A stretch of DNA of 64,000 nucleotides from Morganella morganii (lineage in GTDB: Bacteria; Pseudomonadota; Gammaproteobacteria; Enterobacterales; Enterobacteriaceae), in NCBI RefSeq assembly GCF_019402645.1, contig NZ_VKKS01000001.1:2527907-2591906 (forward strand), read 5' to 3'. The stretch's first letter is position 1; each line of letters opens with the position of its first letter. The notes under the pieces are model-generated. The model was not told the DNA's origin. It did not search any database and was given only the letters and a program-made list of their open reading frames with translations. Position numbers and translations under genes: made by a program. Shown here in pieces: positions 18,076-30,920 of the stretch.

Positions 18076-19461
18076 TTATATCCAGAACAACCAGGCGAAG
18101 GCCGAGATAACGATAATACAGGCGATATTCAGCACACCACCAACCCGCACCATCTCCGACTGTTTGATAAACCCGGTACCAAAGACTATCGCATTCGGCG
18201 GTGTCGCCACCGGCAGCATAAAGGCACAGGATGCACCGATACCGATAATCATGGTCAGCGCTATGACCGGCATCCCCAGTCCCTCAGCCACACCGGCAAA
18301 GATAGGCACCAGCAGCGCAGCACTGGCAGTGTTACTGGTGAATTCAGTCAGTACAATGATAAAGGTGGTGACAGCGATAATAATCACCAGCCAGCTGCTG
18401 TTACCAAAGGAGGTTTTCATCCAGTCCGCCATCACTTCACTGGCACCGGAATCTTTCAGGATCATACTCAGTGTCAGACCACCGCCGAACAGGAACAGAA
18501 CGCCCCACTCAGTGTTATTCTGAATCTGTGACCAACTGGCCACCCCGGTAATACCAATCAGCGCAGCGGCACTCAGGGCAATAATGGTATCAAAATCTTT
18601 GACTTTACCCAGCAATTCACTCAGCGGCGCACTGCCAATCCAGCAGATAACGGTCAGACCGAAAATTGCGAGTGTCAGCAGGCGTTTTGGTGTCCAATGA
18701 ACCTGCTCCACTTCAATATCAAAACGGGCACCCAGTTTCGGACGCAACATCAGGTACATAATACCAAACATAATCGGCATCAGGATCAGTACCATCGGGA
18801 TGCCGTATTTCATCCAGGTAAAGAAGTCCATACCCAGCTGGTTTGCAGCAATAATGTTCGGCGGGCTGCCGACCATCGTTCCCAGACCGCCGATACTGGC
18901 ACTGTACGCCACCCCCAGCAGCATAAACACAAACGTGTTACGGTCATGACGGATATCCAGGTTCCCCAGGATGCCCAGCACCAGCGGTAACATCATCGCA
19001 GCTGTTGCTGTGTTACTGATCCACATAGACAGCGCACCGGTCACACTGAACAGCAGAATCACCGCGGCCCACAAACGACCGCCGGCAATCAGCAGCAGGC
19101 GGTTGGCAATCAGGCGATCCAGCCCCTGAATATGCAGCGCCGTTGCCAGTGCAAAACCGCCGAAGAACAGGAAGATGGTCGGGCTGGCAAAAGACTGCAG
19201 TGCCTTACCGGCGCCCAGCAATCCGAGAAAAACGGCCAGGATCGGGATAAGTAACGCAGTCAGCGTGACATGAATTGCCTCAGTCAGCCATAAAACGGCG
19301 ACGAACACCATCAGAGCCAGTCCGGCATTCTCTTTGTCGCTGTAGGGCAGGTATTTCAGCAGCAGTATCAGCAGCACAATGTCCAGAGCCAGTATGATGA
19401 GCCCTTTTTTGTTGAAAGAACTCAACCCGGTGGATTGGGTGAGCGTTTCTGAAGCGTCCAT
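18076..19461 (-). CDS. DASS/SLC13-family anion (dicarboxylate-type) transporter
   Basis: An inner-membrane carrier of the divalent anion:sodium symporter family, 461 residues with about 12 hydrophobic segments. The two internally repeated SNT motifs typical of VcINDY-like proteins are visible: ISNTATAAMMLP near residue 155 and TSNTASAALLVP near 378. GTMVGSPPNIIA and the C-terminal PVATPPNAIVFG form the paired substrate-binding loops. Likely substrates are C4-dicarboxylates or related anions, but the sequence does not decide. The start at 19461 (MDASETLTQ) is preceded by GAGGG; the reading to 19494 adds 11 residues without support. It stands alone between mltD and eno. Confidence 0.88.
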   Translation of the reverse strand: MDASETLTQSTGLSSFNKKGLIILALDIVLLILLLKYLPYSDKENAGLALMVFVAVLWLTEAIHVTLTALLIPILAVFLGLLGAGKALQSFASPTIFLFFGGFALATALHIQGLDRLIANRLLLIAGGRLWAAVILLFSVTGALSMWISNTATAAMMLPLVLGILGNLDIRHDRNTFVFMLLGVAYSASIGGLGTMVGSPPNIIAANQLGMDFFTWMKYGIPMVLILMPIMFGIMYLMLRPKLGARFDIEVEQVHWTPKRLLTLAIFGLTVICWIGSAPLSELLGKVKDFDTIIALSAAALIGITGVASWSQIQNNTEWGVLFLFGGGLTLSMILKDSGASEVMADWMKTSFGNSSWLVIIIAVTTFIIVLTEFTSNTASAALLVPIFAGVAEGLGMPVIALTMIIGIGASCAFMLPVATPPNAIVFGTGFIKQSEMVRVGGVLNIACIIVISAFAWLFWI

Positions 19462-19794
19462 GATAATTCCCTCAGTAGGATGTAAAGCATTCACGAAACC
19501 GATTGCTGTCGTAGTTTAATAACCGGAATTTTTGCGTGAATGCTAAAAATGTTAAATAATTTACCTTCATGTGAAATATAAAAAGTATTAATGACAAAAT
19601 ACATCACGAATCATCCGTTTTGCGATCTGAGGCAACAGAATAAGTAAAAAAACTTGTCATAACATGGTAAATAACCAGTTTTAGTCATTGAGGGTGCGGA
19701 TAAAAAGCGGGGAAATATTCGTAAGATATGATAACAGAGCCATAAAAAAAGGCGTGTCCGCCGGACACGCCTTTTTTAACATTCTCAGTAGCAA
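19462..19794. other. Intergenic region between the DASS gene and eno
   Basis: These AT-rich 333 bases carry the DASS gene leader and, at the far end, the eno terminator (19744-19777). No ORF, RNA gene or clear operator was recognised. Confidence 0.6.
19744..19777 (-). terminator. eno terminator
   Basis: GGCGTGTCC (19751-19759) pairs with GGACACGCC (19763-19771). It is flanked by seven A on the left (a T run on the - strand) and six T on the right, and sits just beyond the eno stop. Confidence 0.9.
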
Positions 19795-21159
<1,365 letters not shown>

Positions 21160-21166
21160 TCACATC

Positions 21167-22819
<1,653 letters not shown>

Positions 22820-23026
22820 TTAGGTGTAATAGATGATGGATATAACAGGACGGGAAAATAGTATACCCTAACCTTATTTTGGCGACAAATAACTCGTCAC
22901 CTCTTTTCGGTTATCCGTCGCTCCCGGGGCGGTAAAAACCGCCTTTTTACACTAACTAATCAATGTCTTACATTTTATAAAAAACTTTTCATTCTCCGGA
23001 AAAATCAATAGCTGAAAGCATTAAGC

Positions 23027-23815
23027 TTATCCCTCACGGGATTTAACATCCTGCCAACTTTTCTCCATTTCATCAAGTGTTGCTGATTCCATAGTCAGCC
23101 CGCGTGCGGCAATGTCACTCTCCACCTGACGAAAACGGTTCTCAAACTTGCGGCATGCTTTTTGTAACACCATTTCCGGTTTATGCCCCAGATGGCGGGA
23201 AAAATTAACCACAGCGAACAGCAGATCACCCAGCTCTTCAGCCACCCGTTCATCATTTACCTGCGGCTGATTGACTTCTTCCATCACCTCATCCAGTTCC
23301 TCATATACCTTACCGAGTACCGGCGGGAGTGTGTCCCAGTCAAATCCGGCAGACGCACAGCGTTTCTGGATTTTATACGCACGCATCAGCGCAGGCAGTG
23401 ACGCCGGGATATCATCCAGCAGGGAATATTGTGCTTTTTCAGCACGTTCTGCACTTTTGCGCTGTTCCCAGCCGGAAATAGCTGCTTCCGCACCGATCCC
23501 CTGCTCACGGGCAAAAATATGCGGATGGCGGCGGGTCAGTTTGTCGCTGACAGCGGCAGCAATATCCTCAAAGTCAAAACGCCCTTCTTCTTTCGCCATC
23601 TGTGCATAGAACACCACCTGAAATAATAAGTCGCCTAACTCACCTTTCAGATCATCAAAATCCGACCGCTCAATCGCGTCCAGTACCTCCCAGGTTTCTT
23701 CCAGAGTGTAAGGGGCGATAGTGGCATACGTTTGCGCTTTGTCCCACGGACAGCCGTTTTCCGGGTCGCGTAACTGCGACATTATCGCCAGCAGGCGTTC
23801 AACTGATACAGACAT
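23027..23815 (-). CDS. mazG: Nucleoside triphosphate pyrophosphohydrolase MazG
   Basis: MazG hydrolyses NTPs and dNTPs to monophosphates and pyrophosphate and is reported to lower ppGpp levels in E. coli. The 262-residue protein has tandem all-alpha MazG domains. The first carries LEETWEVLDAIE and ELGDLLFQVVFYA near residues 37-70. The second carries EELDEVMEEV and EELGDLLFAVVNFSRH near 170-210, with the EExxE and ExxD metal ligands. In E. coli mazEF lie between relA and mazG; here relA is followed directly by mazG with a terminator in the 86-base gap, and no mazEF is present. Confidence 0.95.
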   Translation of the reverse strand: MSVSVERLLAIMSQLRDPENGCPWDKAQTYATIAPYTLEETWEVLDAIERSDFDDLKGELGDLLFQVVFYAQMAKEEGRFDFEDIAAAVSDKLTRRHPHIFAREQGIGAEAAISGWEQRKSAERAEKAQYSLLDDIPASLPALMRAYKIQKRCASAGFDWDTLPPVLGKVYEELDEVMEEVNQPQVNDERVAEELGDLLFAVVNFSRHLGHKPEMVLQKACRKFENRFRQVESDIAARGLTMESATLDEMEKSWQDVKSREG

Positions 23816-23850
23816 GTCATTAATTCCTGAATATGATTTCCGAGAGTGAT

Positions 23851-23878
23851 AAAAAAAGCAGACCGGAGTCTGCTTTTC
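23851..23878 (-). terminator. relA terminator
   Basis: AAAGCAGAC (23855-23863) pairs with GTCTGCTTT (23868-23876) around CGGA. On the - strand it is followed by TTTTTTAT, 26 bases after the relA stop. It implies a separate mazG promoter or read-through. Confidence 0.85.
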
Positions 23879-23901
23879 AGTGTAACCGATTTCCGGCCGT
23901 T

Positions 23902-26136
23902 TTACTGAGAGTGACGTTTGGCCTCAATCACATCAGGCAGCTGGTTCAGTTTTGCCAGCACGCGGCTGAGGGTCTGGATATTGTAGATTTCCATGTCCAT
24001 GTCGATGGTGGCAATCTGCTGTTTCACATCACTGTGGCTGCGTACCCCGAGCACATTCACTTTCTCATTAGCCAGAATGGTGGTGATATCGCGCAGCAGA
24101 CCGCTGCGGTCATTCGCCACCACACGCACCACCAGAGAATAGCCGCTGGAGTAACTCGCACTCCAGACCGCCTCGACCAGACGTTCAGGTGCCTGCTCCT
24201 GCAGTTCCGCCAGTTGTTCGCAATCCGCCCTGTGGATGGAAATTCCCCGGCCTTTGGTGATAAAACCGATAATATCATCCCCCGGAATCGGCTGGCAGCA
24301 ACGGGCAATGTGATGCATCAGGTTACCGACACCTTCAACCACAATACGGCCGCTGCTCTGATGTGCCGGCGCCGGTTTGGCCGGCGGGGCTTTTTCCAGG
24401 GTTTTCAGTGCCTCACGATCTGCCTCTTCCGCTGTCGGCTTGTTCAGCTTGCTTTGCAGGAAGTTCGACAGCTGGTTGATACGGATATCCCCCACACCAA
24501 TACCGGCCAGCACTTCATCCAGCGAGTGAACGTTATAACGGGCGATCAGCAGTTTTTCCGCTTCTTTCAGGCTGATATCCTGTGCGGCCAGTTCGTTGTC
24601 CAGCATCTGCCGTCCGGCGATAATGTTTTTATCGCGATCCTGTTTGCGGAACCAGTTATGGATTTTGGCCCGCCCCCGGCTGGTGGTGACATAACCCAGG
24701 TTCGGGTTAAGCCAGTCACGGCTCGGGTTCGGCTGTTTCTGGGTGATGACTTCAATCTGATCGCCCATCTGTAACTGGTAGCTGAACGGCACAATACGGC
24801 CGCCGATTTTCGCGCCGATACAGCGGTGCCCCACGTCACTGTGGATATGATAGGCAAAATCCAGCGGCGTGGAGCCGGCCGGTAAATCCACCACATCCCC
24901 TTTCGGGGTAAAAACATAGACACGGTCATCAAACACCTGACTGCGTACTTCATCCAGCATTTCGCCGGAATCCGCCATTTCTTCCTGCCACGCGATCAAT
25001 TTACGCAGCCAGGCAATACGGTTCTCATAACTGCCGGTTTTCCCGCCGCCTGCGGTGCCTTCTTTGTATTTCCAGTGCGCCGCAACGCCGAGTTCCGCAT
25101 CCTCATGCATCTGCCGGGTGCGGATCTGAATTTCCAGGGTTTTGCCTTTCGGCCCCAGCACCACGGTATGAATCGACTGATAACCGTTTGGTTTAGGATT
25201 TGCCACATAGTCATCAAACTCATCCGGCAGATGACGGAAATGAGTATGGACAATCCCGAGCGCGGCGTAACAGTCCTGAAGACGCTCCACCACAATCCGC
25301 ACCGCGCGGACATCAAACAGCTCATCAAAGGAGAGCGATTTTTTCTGCATCTTGCGCCAGATACTGTAGATATGCTTCGGCCGTCCGTAGATCTCGGCCT
25401 GAATGCCCTCTTTTTTCATGTCTTCGCGCAGGGCCGTAACAAAGTTATCGATATACTCTTCGCGATCAAGACGGCGCTCATGCAGCAGGCTGGCAATGCG
25501 TTTGTAATCATCCGGGTGCAGATAACGGAAGCAGTAATCCTCCAGCTCCCATTTCAGTTGCCCGATCCCGAGGCGGTTTGCCAGCGGGGCATAAATATTG
25601 AAACACTCTTTGGCGGCGAGGACGCGTTCATCCTCACCGGCATCTTTCACTTCGCGCAGATGGGCGATCCGCTCCGCCAGCTTGATGACCACGCAGCGGA
25701 AATCTTCCACCATAGAGAGCAGCATGCGGCGGATGTTATCCACCTGCACCGAACTGGTTTCATCGTTATGGGTGGCTTTCAGCTGACGAATAGCATCCAT
25801 ATCCATCACACCTTTGACCAGCAGCCAGATAGCGTGACCAAAGGCCTCGTCTATTTCTTCCTCACCGATGATCTCCGCTTCGGCCAGAGGAAAAAGCAAC
25901 GCTGCACGCAGACTGTCGGGATCCATACTGAGGGTGGATAAAATTTCCACCATCTCAATACCACGCCCCAACAGCAGCGCCGCATCCTGATGACCATCAA
26001 CCCGCTGATGACAGTAATGCCAGACCTCTTCCAGTTTTTCACCCGTCACCGGGCTATGCAGCCCGAGGCTGTTAATCCAGTGTACCGGGTCAAACTCACC
26101 GGCCGGTGTTAAATGCGCACTTCTTACCGCGACCAT
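23902..26136 (-). CDS. relA: GTP pyrophosphokinase RelA (ppGpp synthetase I)
   Basis: RelA is the ribosome-associated stringent-response enzyme that makes (p)ppGpp from ATP and GTP or GDP on sensing uncharged tRNA. The 744 residues equal E. coli RelA. In order: a pseudo-hydrolase N-terminal domain without the HD catalytic motif, the synthetase domain (about 200-380) with YGRPKHIYSIWRKM and PNGYQSIHTVV, a TGS domain near 405-465 starting VFTPKGDVVDLPAG, then helical, zinc-finger-like (HHIARCCQP) and ACT regions. It follows rlmD by 9 bases on the - strand, as in E. coli, so read-through from rlmD is likely. Confidence 0.97.
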   Translation of the reverse strand: MVAVRSAHLTPAGEFDPVHWINSLGLHSPVTGEKLEEVWHYCHQRVDGHQDAALLLGRGIEMVEILSTLSMDPDSLRAALLFPLAEAEIIGEEEIDEAFGHAIWLLVKGVMDMDAIRQLKATHNDETSSVQVDNIRRMLLSMVEDFRCVVIKLAERIAHLREVKDAGEDERVLAAKECFNIYAPLANRLGIGQLKWELEDYCFRYLHPDDYKRIASLLHERRLDREEYIDNFVTALREDMKKEGIQAEIYGRPKHIYSIWRKMQKKSLSFDELFDVRAVRIVVERLQDCYAALGIVHTHFRHLPDEFDDYVANPKPNGYQSIHTVVLGPKGKTLEIQIRTRQMHEDAELGVAAHWKYKEGTAGGGKTGSYENRIAWLRKLIAWQEEMADSGEMLDEVRSQVFDDRVYVFTPKGDVVDLPAGSTPLDFAYHIHSDVGHRCIGAKIGGRIVPFSYQLQMGDQIEVITQKQPNPSRDWLNPNLGYVTTSRGRAKIHNWFRKQDRDKNIIAGRQMLDNELAAQDISLKEAEKLLIARYNVHSLDEVLAGIGVGDIRINQLSNFLQSKLNKPTAEEADREALKTLEKAPPAKPAPAHQSSGRIVVEGVGNLMHHIARCCQPIPGDDIIGFITKGRGISIHRADCEQLAELQEQAPERLVEAVWSASYSSGYSLVVRVVANDRSGLLRDITTILANEKVNVLGVRSHSDVKQQIATIDMDMEIYNIQTLSRVLAKLNQLPDVIEAKRHSQ

Positions 26137-26145
26137 ACATTCTCC

Positions 26146-27486
26146 CTACTGACTGACCGGTGGTGTCTTTGTGAAAAGCACCATCGACTCCAAATGGCCG
26201 GTTTGCGGAAACATATCCAGCATGCGGACAGCATTCCGGTGATACCCGGCACTATGCAGAACCTGACTATCCCTTGCAAGTGTTGTGGGATTACAGGAAA
26301 CATAAACGATGCGCTCAGGGGAAAGCGCAACAATATGCGGCATAATCTCAGCCGCGCCGGCACGCGCCGGATCCAGTAATACTTTGTTAAACCCGGATGC
26401 CGCCCACGGCTCTCCGGTAATATCCTGCGACAAATCCGCGTGATAAAATGCGGCATTCGCCAGATGATTGAGACGGGCATTTTCCCGTGCCGTGCGGACC
26501 AGCGCTTCCACGCCCTCCACCCCGACAACCTCACCGGCGCGTTCCGCCACCGGCAGCGTAAAATTACCCATCCCGCAGAAGAGATCTAACACGCGGTCAT
26601 GTTTTGTCAGCTCCAGCCAGTTCAGCGCCTGTGCCACCATCTGCTCATTCAGAGCGCCGTTTACCTGGATGAAATCCTGCGGGCTGAACTGTAATTTTAA
26701 CCCGGCCACCGCATAATACGGAGGATGCGGCGCACAAACTGCCACAGGCGGTGCATCCGCACTGCCCTGCAAATAAAGTGCTGTGTCATGTTCAGCGCAA
26801 AACGTCGTCAGCGCGGACAAATCTGCATCTCTCAGCGGTGCCAGATGACGCAGCACCAGCAACGGGCCGCTTTCAGTATCCGCCAGTTCCGCATGACCGA
26901 GTTTCGGCGCGGCGGACAGAGAAGACAGGCAGGCCTGTAAGGGTACCAGCAATGCCTCCAGACGCGGAACCAGCACCGGACACTGTTTTACCGCCACCGT
27001 TGATTTACTCTGCGCCTGACGGAATCCCATTGTCAGCTGTTTTGTTTTCGGGGAATACACCAGTGCCAGCCGTGCCCGGCGGCGGTAGCCGTACTCCTCC
27101 CCGCTCAGTACAGGAACATCCCCGCACGCCTCACCCGTTTCACGGGTCAGCAGATAAGAGAGATACGCCGCTTTGGTTTCCCGCTGCATCGCAACCGGAA
27201 TATGCTGCTGCTGGCAGCCGCCGCACTGCCCGAAATGGCGGCAGGCCGGTTTGCGGCGCGCCGGATTATCAGACAGGCGTTTCACCACGCTGCCTTTGGC
27301 ATAGTGGCGCTTTTCTTCCGTCAGCCTGACCTGTGCGGACTCACCCGGCATCAGATCCGGGATAAAAACAGTTTTTCCCTGAAGGCGGGCAATGCCCTGC
27401 CCGAGGGCATCGAGAACGTCAGCGGTAACAGTGACAGTCCGTGACTGCCGCAGGATCTGACGGGGCTGAGAATAAAATTGCGCCAT
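26146..27486 (-). CDS. rlmD: 23S rRNA (uracil-1939-C5)-methyltransferase RlmD
   Basis: RlmD methylates U1939 of 23S rRNA using SAM. The 446-residue protein has an N-terminal TRAM domain and a 4Fe-4S cluster site in CRHFGQCGGCQQQ near residues 78-90. The class I methyltransferase core has LDLFCGMGNF near 300 and the catalytic cysteine in YVSCNPTTLARD near 395. The start at 27486 (MAQFYSQPRQ) matches the family N-terminus; readings further upstream are low-complexity and basic. It is the first gene of rlmD-relA. In E. coli the divergent neighbour is barA; here it is an intergenic stretch and a GCS2-like gene. Confidence 0.95.
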   Translation of the reverse strand: MAQFYSQPRQILRQSRTVTVTADVLDALGQGIARLQGKTVFIPDLMPGESAQVRLTEEKRHYAKGSVVKRLSDNPARRKPACRHFGQCGGCQQQHIPVAMQRETKAAYLSYLLTRETGEACGDVPVLSGEEYGYRRRARLALVYSPKTKQLTMGFRQAQSKSTVAVKQCPVLVPRLEALLVPLQACLSSLSAAPKLGHAELADTESGPLLVLRHLAPLRDADLSALTTFCAEHDTALYLQGSADAPPVAVCAPHPPYYAVAGLKLQFSPQDFIQVNGALNEQMVAQALNWLELTKHDRVLDLFCGMGNFTLPVAERAGEVVGVEGVEALVRTARENARLNHLANAAFYHADLSQDITGEPWAASGFNKVLLDPARAGAAEIMPHIVALSPERIVYVSCNPTTLARDSQVLHSAGYHRNAVRMLDMFPQTGHLESMVLFTKTPPVSQ

Positions 27487-27872
27487 AATGATAAAAAACG
27501 TTGTCTGTGAGGCCGGTGATTTTCCCATAAAGCAGCGTATTGACCAACGGATTCTTCGGGTACGATGCAGATAACACGCCATAAACCGGTAAAAAATACG
27601 TGGCGCGGATTGTACCATAATGCCGGATGGTACCTCAGCACTATTTGTTAAAAGTATAAAGGATATTTATCTTTAACCCTCAGCGCTGCTGCTTTCATTA
27701 TCTATGATTCCTGTGACAGCAGCATCCACTGAATAATACGCAATATCAGCCGCTGATAAATAATAAATTTACATGAACTTACCGGTGGTGCTTTTTTTAG
27801 CGAAAAAAAAACCGTTATTTAAAAAATAACGGTTTATTGTTACCGGCAATAAAAATGCATCCTGTGCCCGGG
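27487..27872. other. Intergenic region between rlmD and the GCS2-like gene
   Basis: These 386 bases hold the rlmD leader near 27487-27620, AT-rich sequence, and the terminator of the GCS2-like gene at 27803-27835. No ORF or RNA gene was supported. Confidence 0.6.
27803..27835 (-). terminator. Terminator of the GCS2-like gene
   Basis: AAACCGTTATTT (27809-27820) pairs perfectly with AAATAACGGTTT (27824-27835). On the - strand a run of T follows. It lies 38 bases after the stop at 27873. Confidence 0.9.
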
Positions 27873-28994
27873 TTATGCATCCGGCTCCGGCCACAATCCG
27901 CCGAAATGCATTAACTCCCCGCTGATCAGAAAACGGGTGATCATTTCATCTGCCGGCGTCATTCTGTTTGCCAGCCGCTCGCTGAGTAATTGCAGGAGCG
28001 CCGCTTCATTCAGCATACCATGCTGCTCCAGCGCCCGTCTGGCGGCAATCAGCAGCGTTTCAACCACGGTGGAGACTGTCAGATCCGCAAACGGCTCGCG
28101 GGCAATCGCATTGAAACGGGAATCCGGCTGCACGCCATAATTAAAGGAGATGGTATCATCCAGTACCAGCCCGAGGATCCACGCACAGAATGCGCCCAGC
28201 AGTGCCGGGTCAGAAACAGCATCAAAGGCTTTGAATTCAATCCGCCCGTGCTCACCCTCATTACGTGCCGGATAAATAAAGTCATGCGGATATACCGCCG
28301 AGTTGGTCAGGAACCCTTTACAGGCCGGGCGATGACAACTGCGCAGCGCAGTACGGCGGGATAAACCGCCCCATAATTGCCCGTTTTCCAGCGGGCCGTT
28401 CAGCGAAAGAGCCACCAGATACGGTGCGAAAAAAGTCAGTTTTTCAACTGCATGCACCACACGGGCATCACTCATTTCCGGTACGGAGATATTAATATCC
28501 GGCCCGCAGGTCTGCATGACCAGATCCGCATGGCGGAAAGCTGCGTGTTCCTCACGGAAGACTTTTTCCCACGCATTCAGCGGCGGATGAAACTGATAGC
28601 GCGGCGAAACCGGATGATAAGCACTGACCGCCAGCCCCAGTCCGCACGCCTTCAGGCGCTCACTCAGCTGAACCTCTATGGTTTGCAGGGAATTTAATGC
28701 CGCCGTTACCGAGTCTGCCGGAGGGGTGCGGATTTCTATTCCTTTGATAACCTGTGCAATCAGCTTACCTTCCGGTGAAAAACGCTCGTCACCCTCAACA
28801 TACCAGTAACCGGCTTTAATGCCTGCATCACCCTTATGCAGCGAGGCATCATCCATCCCCGGGCGGTTATTCAGTGCAGGTTCCAGCTCTGACAGGGTAA
28901 TATTGTCAAAGGATTTAATACCGGCGGCACTTTTATTCCGGTACTGTGTCAGCCAATATTCAAATTCAATCCCGACCCGATACTCTTTTTGCAT
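27873..28994 (-). CDS. Glutamate-cysteine ligase GCS2-like (carboxylate-amine ligase) protein
   Basis: A 373-residue protein that resembles the GCS2/YbdK group of ATP-dependent carboxylate-amine ligases. The N-terminal GIEFEYWLTQ carries the acidic ExE metal/ATP motif. GIEIRTPPAD near residue 90, CGPDINISVPE near 163 and GRIEFKAFDAVSDP near 245 fit the later strands, with the R/E-rich substrate strand. No partner gene is adjacent, so the substrate is unknown. It is transcribed alone on the - strand between dgt and rlmD, with its own terminator. It could belong to another ATP-grasp-like amide ligase family; confidence in the fold is moderate and in the reaction low. Confidence 0.55.
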   Translation of the reverse strand: MQKEYRVGIEFEYWLTQYRNKSAAGIKSFDNITLSELEPALNNRPGMDDASLHKGDAGIKAGYWYVEGDERFSPEGKLIAQVIKGIEIRTPPADSVTAALNSLQTIEVQLSERLKACGLGLAVSAYHPVSPRYQFHPPLNAWEKVFREEHAAFRHADLVMQTCGPDINISVPEMSDARVVHAVEKLTFFAPYLVALSLNGPLENGQLWGGLSRRTALRSCHRPACKGFLTNSAVYPHDFIYPARNEGEHGRIEFKAFDAVSDPALLGAFCAWILGLVLDDTISFNYGVQPDSRFNAIAREPFADLTVSTVVETLLIAARRALEQHGMLNEAALLQLLSERLANRMTPADEMITRFLISGELMHFGGLWPEPDA

Positions 28995-29293
28995 ACGTGA
29001 TGTAATCCCGGTTAATACATTTGGTGCGACGGTATAGTCCCTGAAACAGATTCAGGCTGCGACAATATGATGTACATATAATAAACAAGAAATAATAACG
29101 CGTTACTTTATATTTATTAACATCTGCACAGCAAATTGTTTTTATATTCCTTCCTTAAATAACAGATATCCGCCACCGAATACAGTGAATCTATTTCAGC
29201 AACACCTGCGGATTAATCGTAGCAACAATTGCGGTAATATTGAACCTGAATTGTCAGGTCATTTGTGCGAAAGTGCGGCCATTAATCAGCAGC

Positions 29294-30805
29294 TTACTGA
29301 CAAACGGAGAAACGCCGGTATTCTTCGTAAGCGTAATGGTCGGTCATACCGCTGATATAATCCTGAATCAGCCTGGCGCGATAATAAAATTCCAGAATAA
29401 TCTGTTCTTCCGGCGATTTATCTGCCAGTGCGGCAACCGCCTCACCGTAAGCCGCCCGCTGCTTGCGTGACAGCTTATGTAACAACCGGGTTTCGATAAA
29501 ATAGTGTTTGTGGAAATTTTCACGAACCAGATCCGAGAAATCTGCCTTCGGCATCATTAACAGTGGCCGGTAGAAATCCAGCAGACCGTTGATGATCCTG
29601 AATCCCTGTAATTCCAGCTCTTCCACTTCGTGATGAGTAAACACATATTTAAACGCAACCCGTTTCAGGGTTTTCAGTAAACGGTGTTCTTCACTTTTAT
29701 CTTCCAGCAGTGCCTGATTGTAAGTCCCCGCAAACACAGCGGACAGATTATCAATAAAGCGTTTCGCAGTATACGGCACCAGTTTGTTGGTGATATAGAC
29801 CCGAAGATACATAAAAAACTGATCCTGCGGGCTGCGGTGCTGACTGCGGGTAAGCGAATGGTAAGCCCGTTCCACCGTATCCCGGAACAGAGCAGAATCC
29901 GCTGAACCTTCCAGTGCCTGCCACTCCTGACGCAGATACGTCACCAGCGTATCCGGTGTCAGAATGCCTTTTTCCACTGCATCATCCAGATCAGCAATAC
30001 AATAAGAGATATCATCCGCCGCTTCCATAATATAACTGAGCGGAAAACGGCAGAATTCACCAAGCTGCAATTCATCGCGCAGCCGCTGAATCAGCGTATT
30101 TTCGGACCAGTAATAGCCGGGTTTCTTGGTGAGATAACTGAATTCCTCCGGCACCGGCTCCAGTTGCCAGGCAGGGCGGGTATATTTCAGCACACTGCCT
30201 ATCTGGGCAAATGTCAGGTTAAGTTTCAGCAGATGGTGCGCCATCCGCATCCCCTGAGCATTGCCTTCAAACTGACACAAATCCCGGCGCAACTGACGGC
30301 GCAGTTGATCCGCCTCTGGCAAGCCGGTCAGGCGCAGTGCGGCAATCTGACAGTGGTCCTCATCACCGGTTTGTGGTTCCCCCAGCAGGCTGCCGAACCA
30401 TTTCTGAATCGCCGCCTCCCCGAAATGCCCGAACGGCGGGTTACCGATGTCATGCATCAGACACGCCATTTCAACCACACTCTCAAACGCATCCGTGCGT
30501 TCATCCAGGCCATACTCTTCCAGCTTCTGCGACTGTTTCAGCTGGCTGAGGATAGTTTTGGCGATATAGCGCCCGACCTGCTGTACTTCCAGTGAGTGTG
30601 TCAGACGGCTGCGGACGGCAGAATTCTGCTCCAGCGGAAACACCTGGGTTTTCTGTTGCAGACGGCGGACAGCGGCAGAGTTGATAATACGCCCGCGATC
30701 ACTTTCAAATAACTGATTCACCAGAAATTCTTCCGGAAATTCCTCCGCAGAAGCACCAAACTGGCGGTGAAAATTCAGCTTCTTTTTAAAATCAATAGCC
30801 GGCAC
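29294..30805 (-). CDS. dgt: Deoxyguanosinetriphosphate triphosphohydrolase
   Basis: Dgt hydrolyses dGTP to deoxyguanosine and tripolyphosphate. The 503 residues compare with 505 in E. coli. The HD-domain metal ligands are visible as [12 protein letters not shown] near residue 68 and [16 protein letters not shown] near 114-129, with a later Asp in [11 protein letters not shown] near 265. It is divergent from mtnN-btuF with 115 bases between the starts, the same neighbourhood as in E. coli. Confidence 0.96.
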   Translation of the reverse strand: MPAIDFKKKLNFHRQFGASAEEFPEEFLVNQLFESDRGRIINSAAVRRLQQKTQVFPLEQNSAVRSRLTHSLEVQQVGRYIAKTILSQLKQSQKLEEYGLDERTDAFESVVEMACLMHDIGNPPFGHFGEAAIQKWFGSLLGEPQTGDEDHCQIAALRLTGLPEADQLRRQLRRDLCQFEGNAQGMRMAHHLLKLNLTFAQIGSVLKYTRPAWQLEPVPEEFSYLTKKPGYYWSENTLIQRLRDELQLGEFCRFPLSYIMEAADDISYCIADLDDAVEKGILTPDTLVTYLRQEWQALEGSADSALFRDTVERAYHSLTRSQHRSPQDQFFMYLRVYITNKLVPYTAKRFIDNLSAVFAGTYNQALLEDKSEEHRLLKTLKRVAFKYVFTHHEVEELELQGFRIINGLLDFYRPLLMMPKADFSDLVRENFHKHYFIETRLLHKLSRKQRAAYGEAVAALADKSPEEQIILEFYYRARLIQDYISGMTDHYAYEEYRRFSVCQ

Positions 30806-30920
30806 GTCGCCTCCGTCTTTTTATCCGCACGGGAAAAGACACATCCCGCCGGGATTCGGTGATAAACTATAGCTAATCCGTTATTATGCAGTTCAATTTC
30901 TATTCAGGGAGTATGACATA

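Noticed and set aside
23833-24774. 313-residue reading on the + strand antisense to relA
   Set aside because: Its composition follows from the opposite-strand relA codons and no family resemblance was seen.
25075-25941. 288-residue reading on the + strand antisense to relA
   Set aside because: Same reason: it is a shadow of relA.
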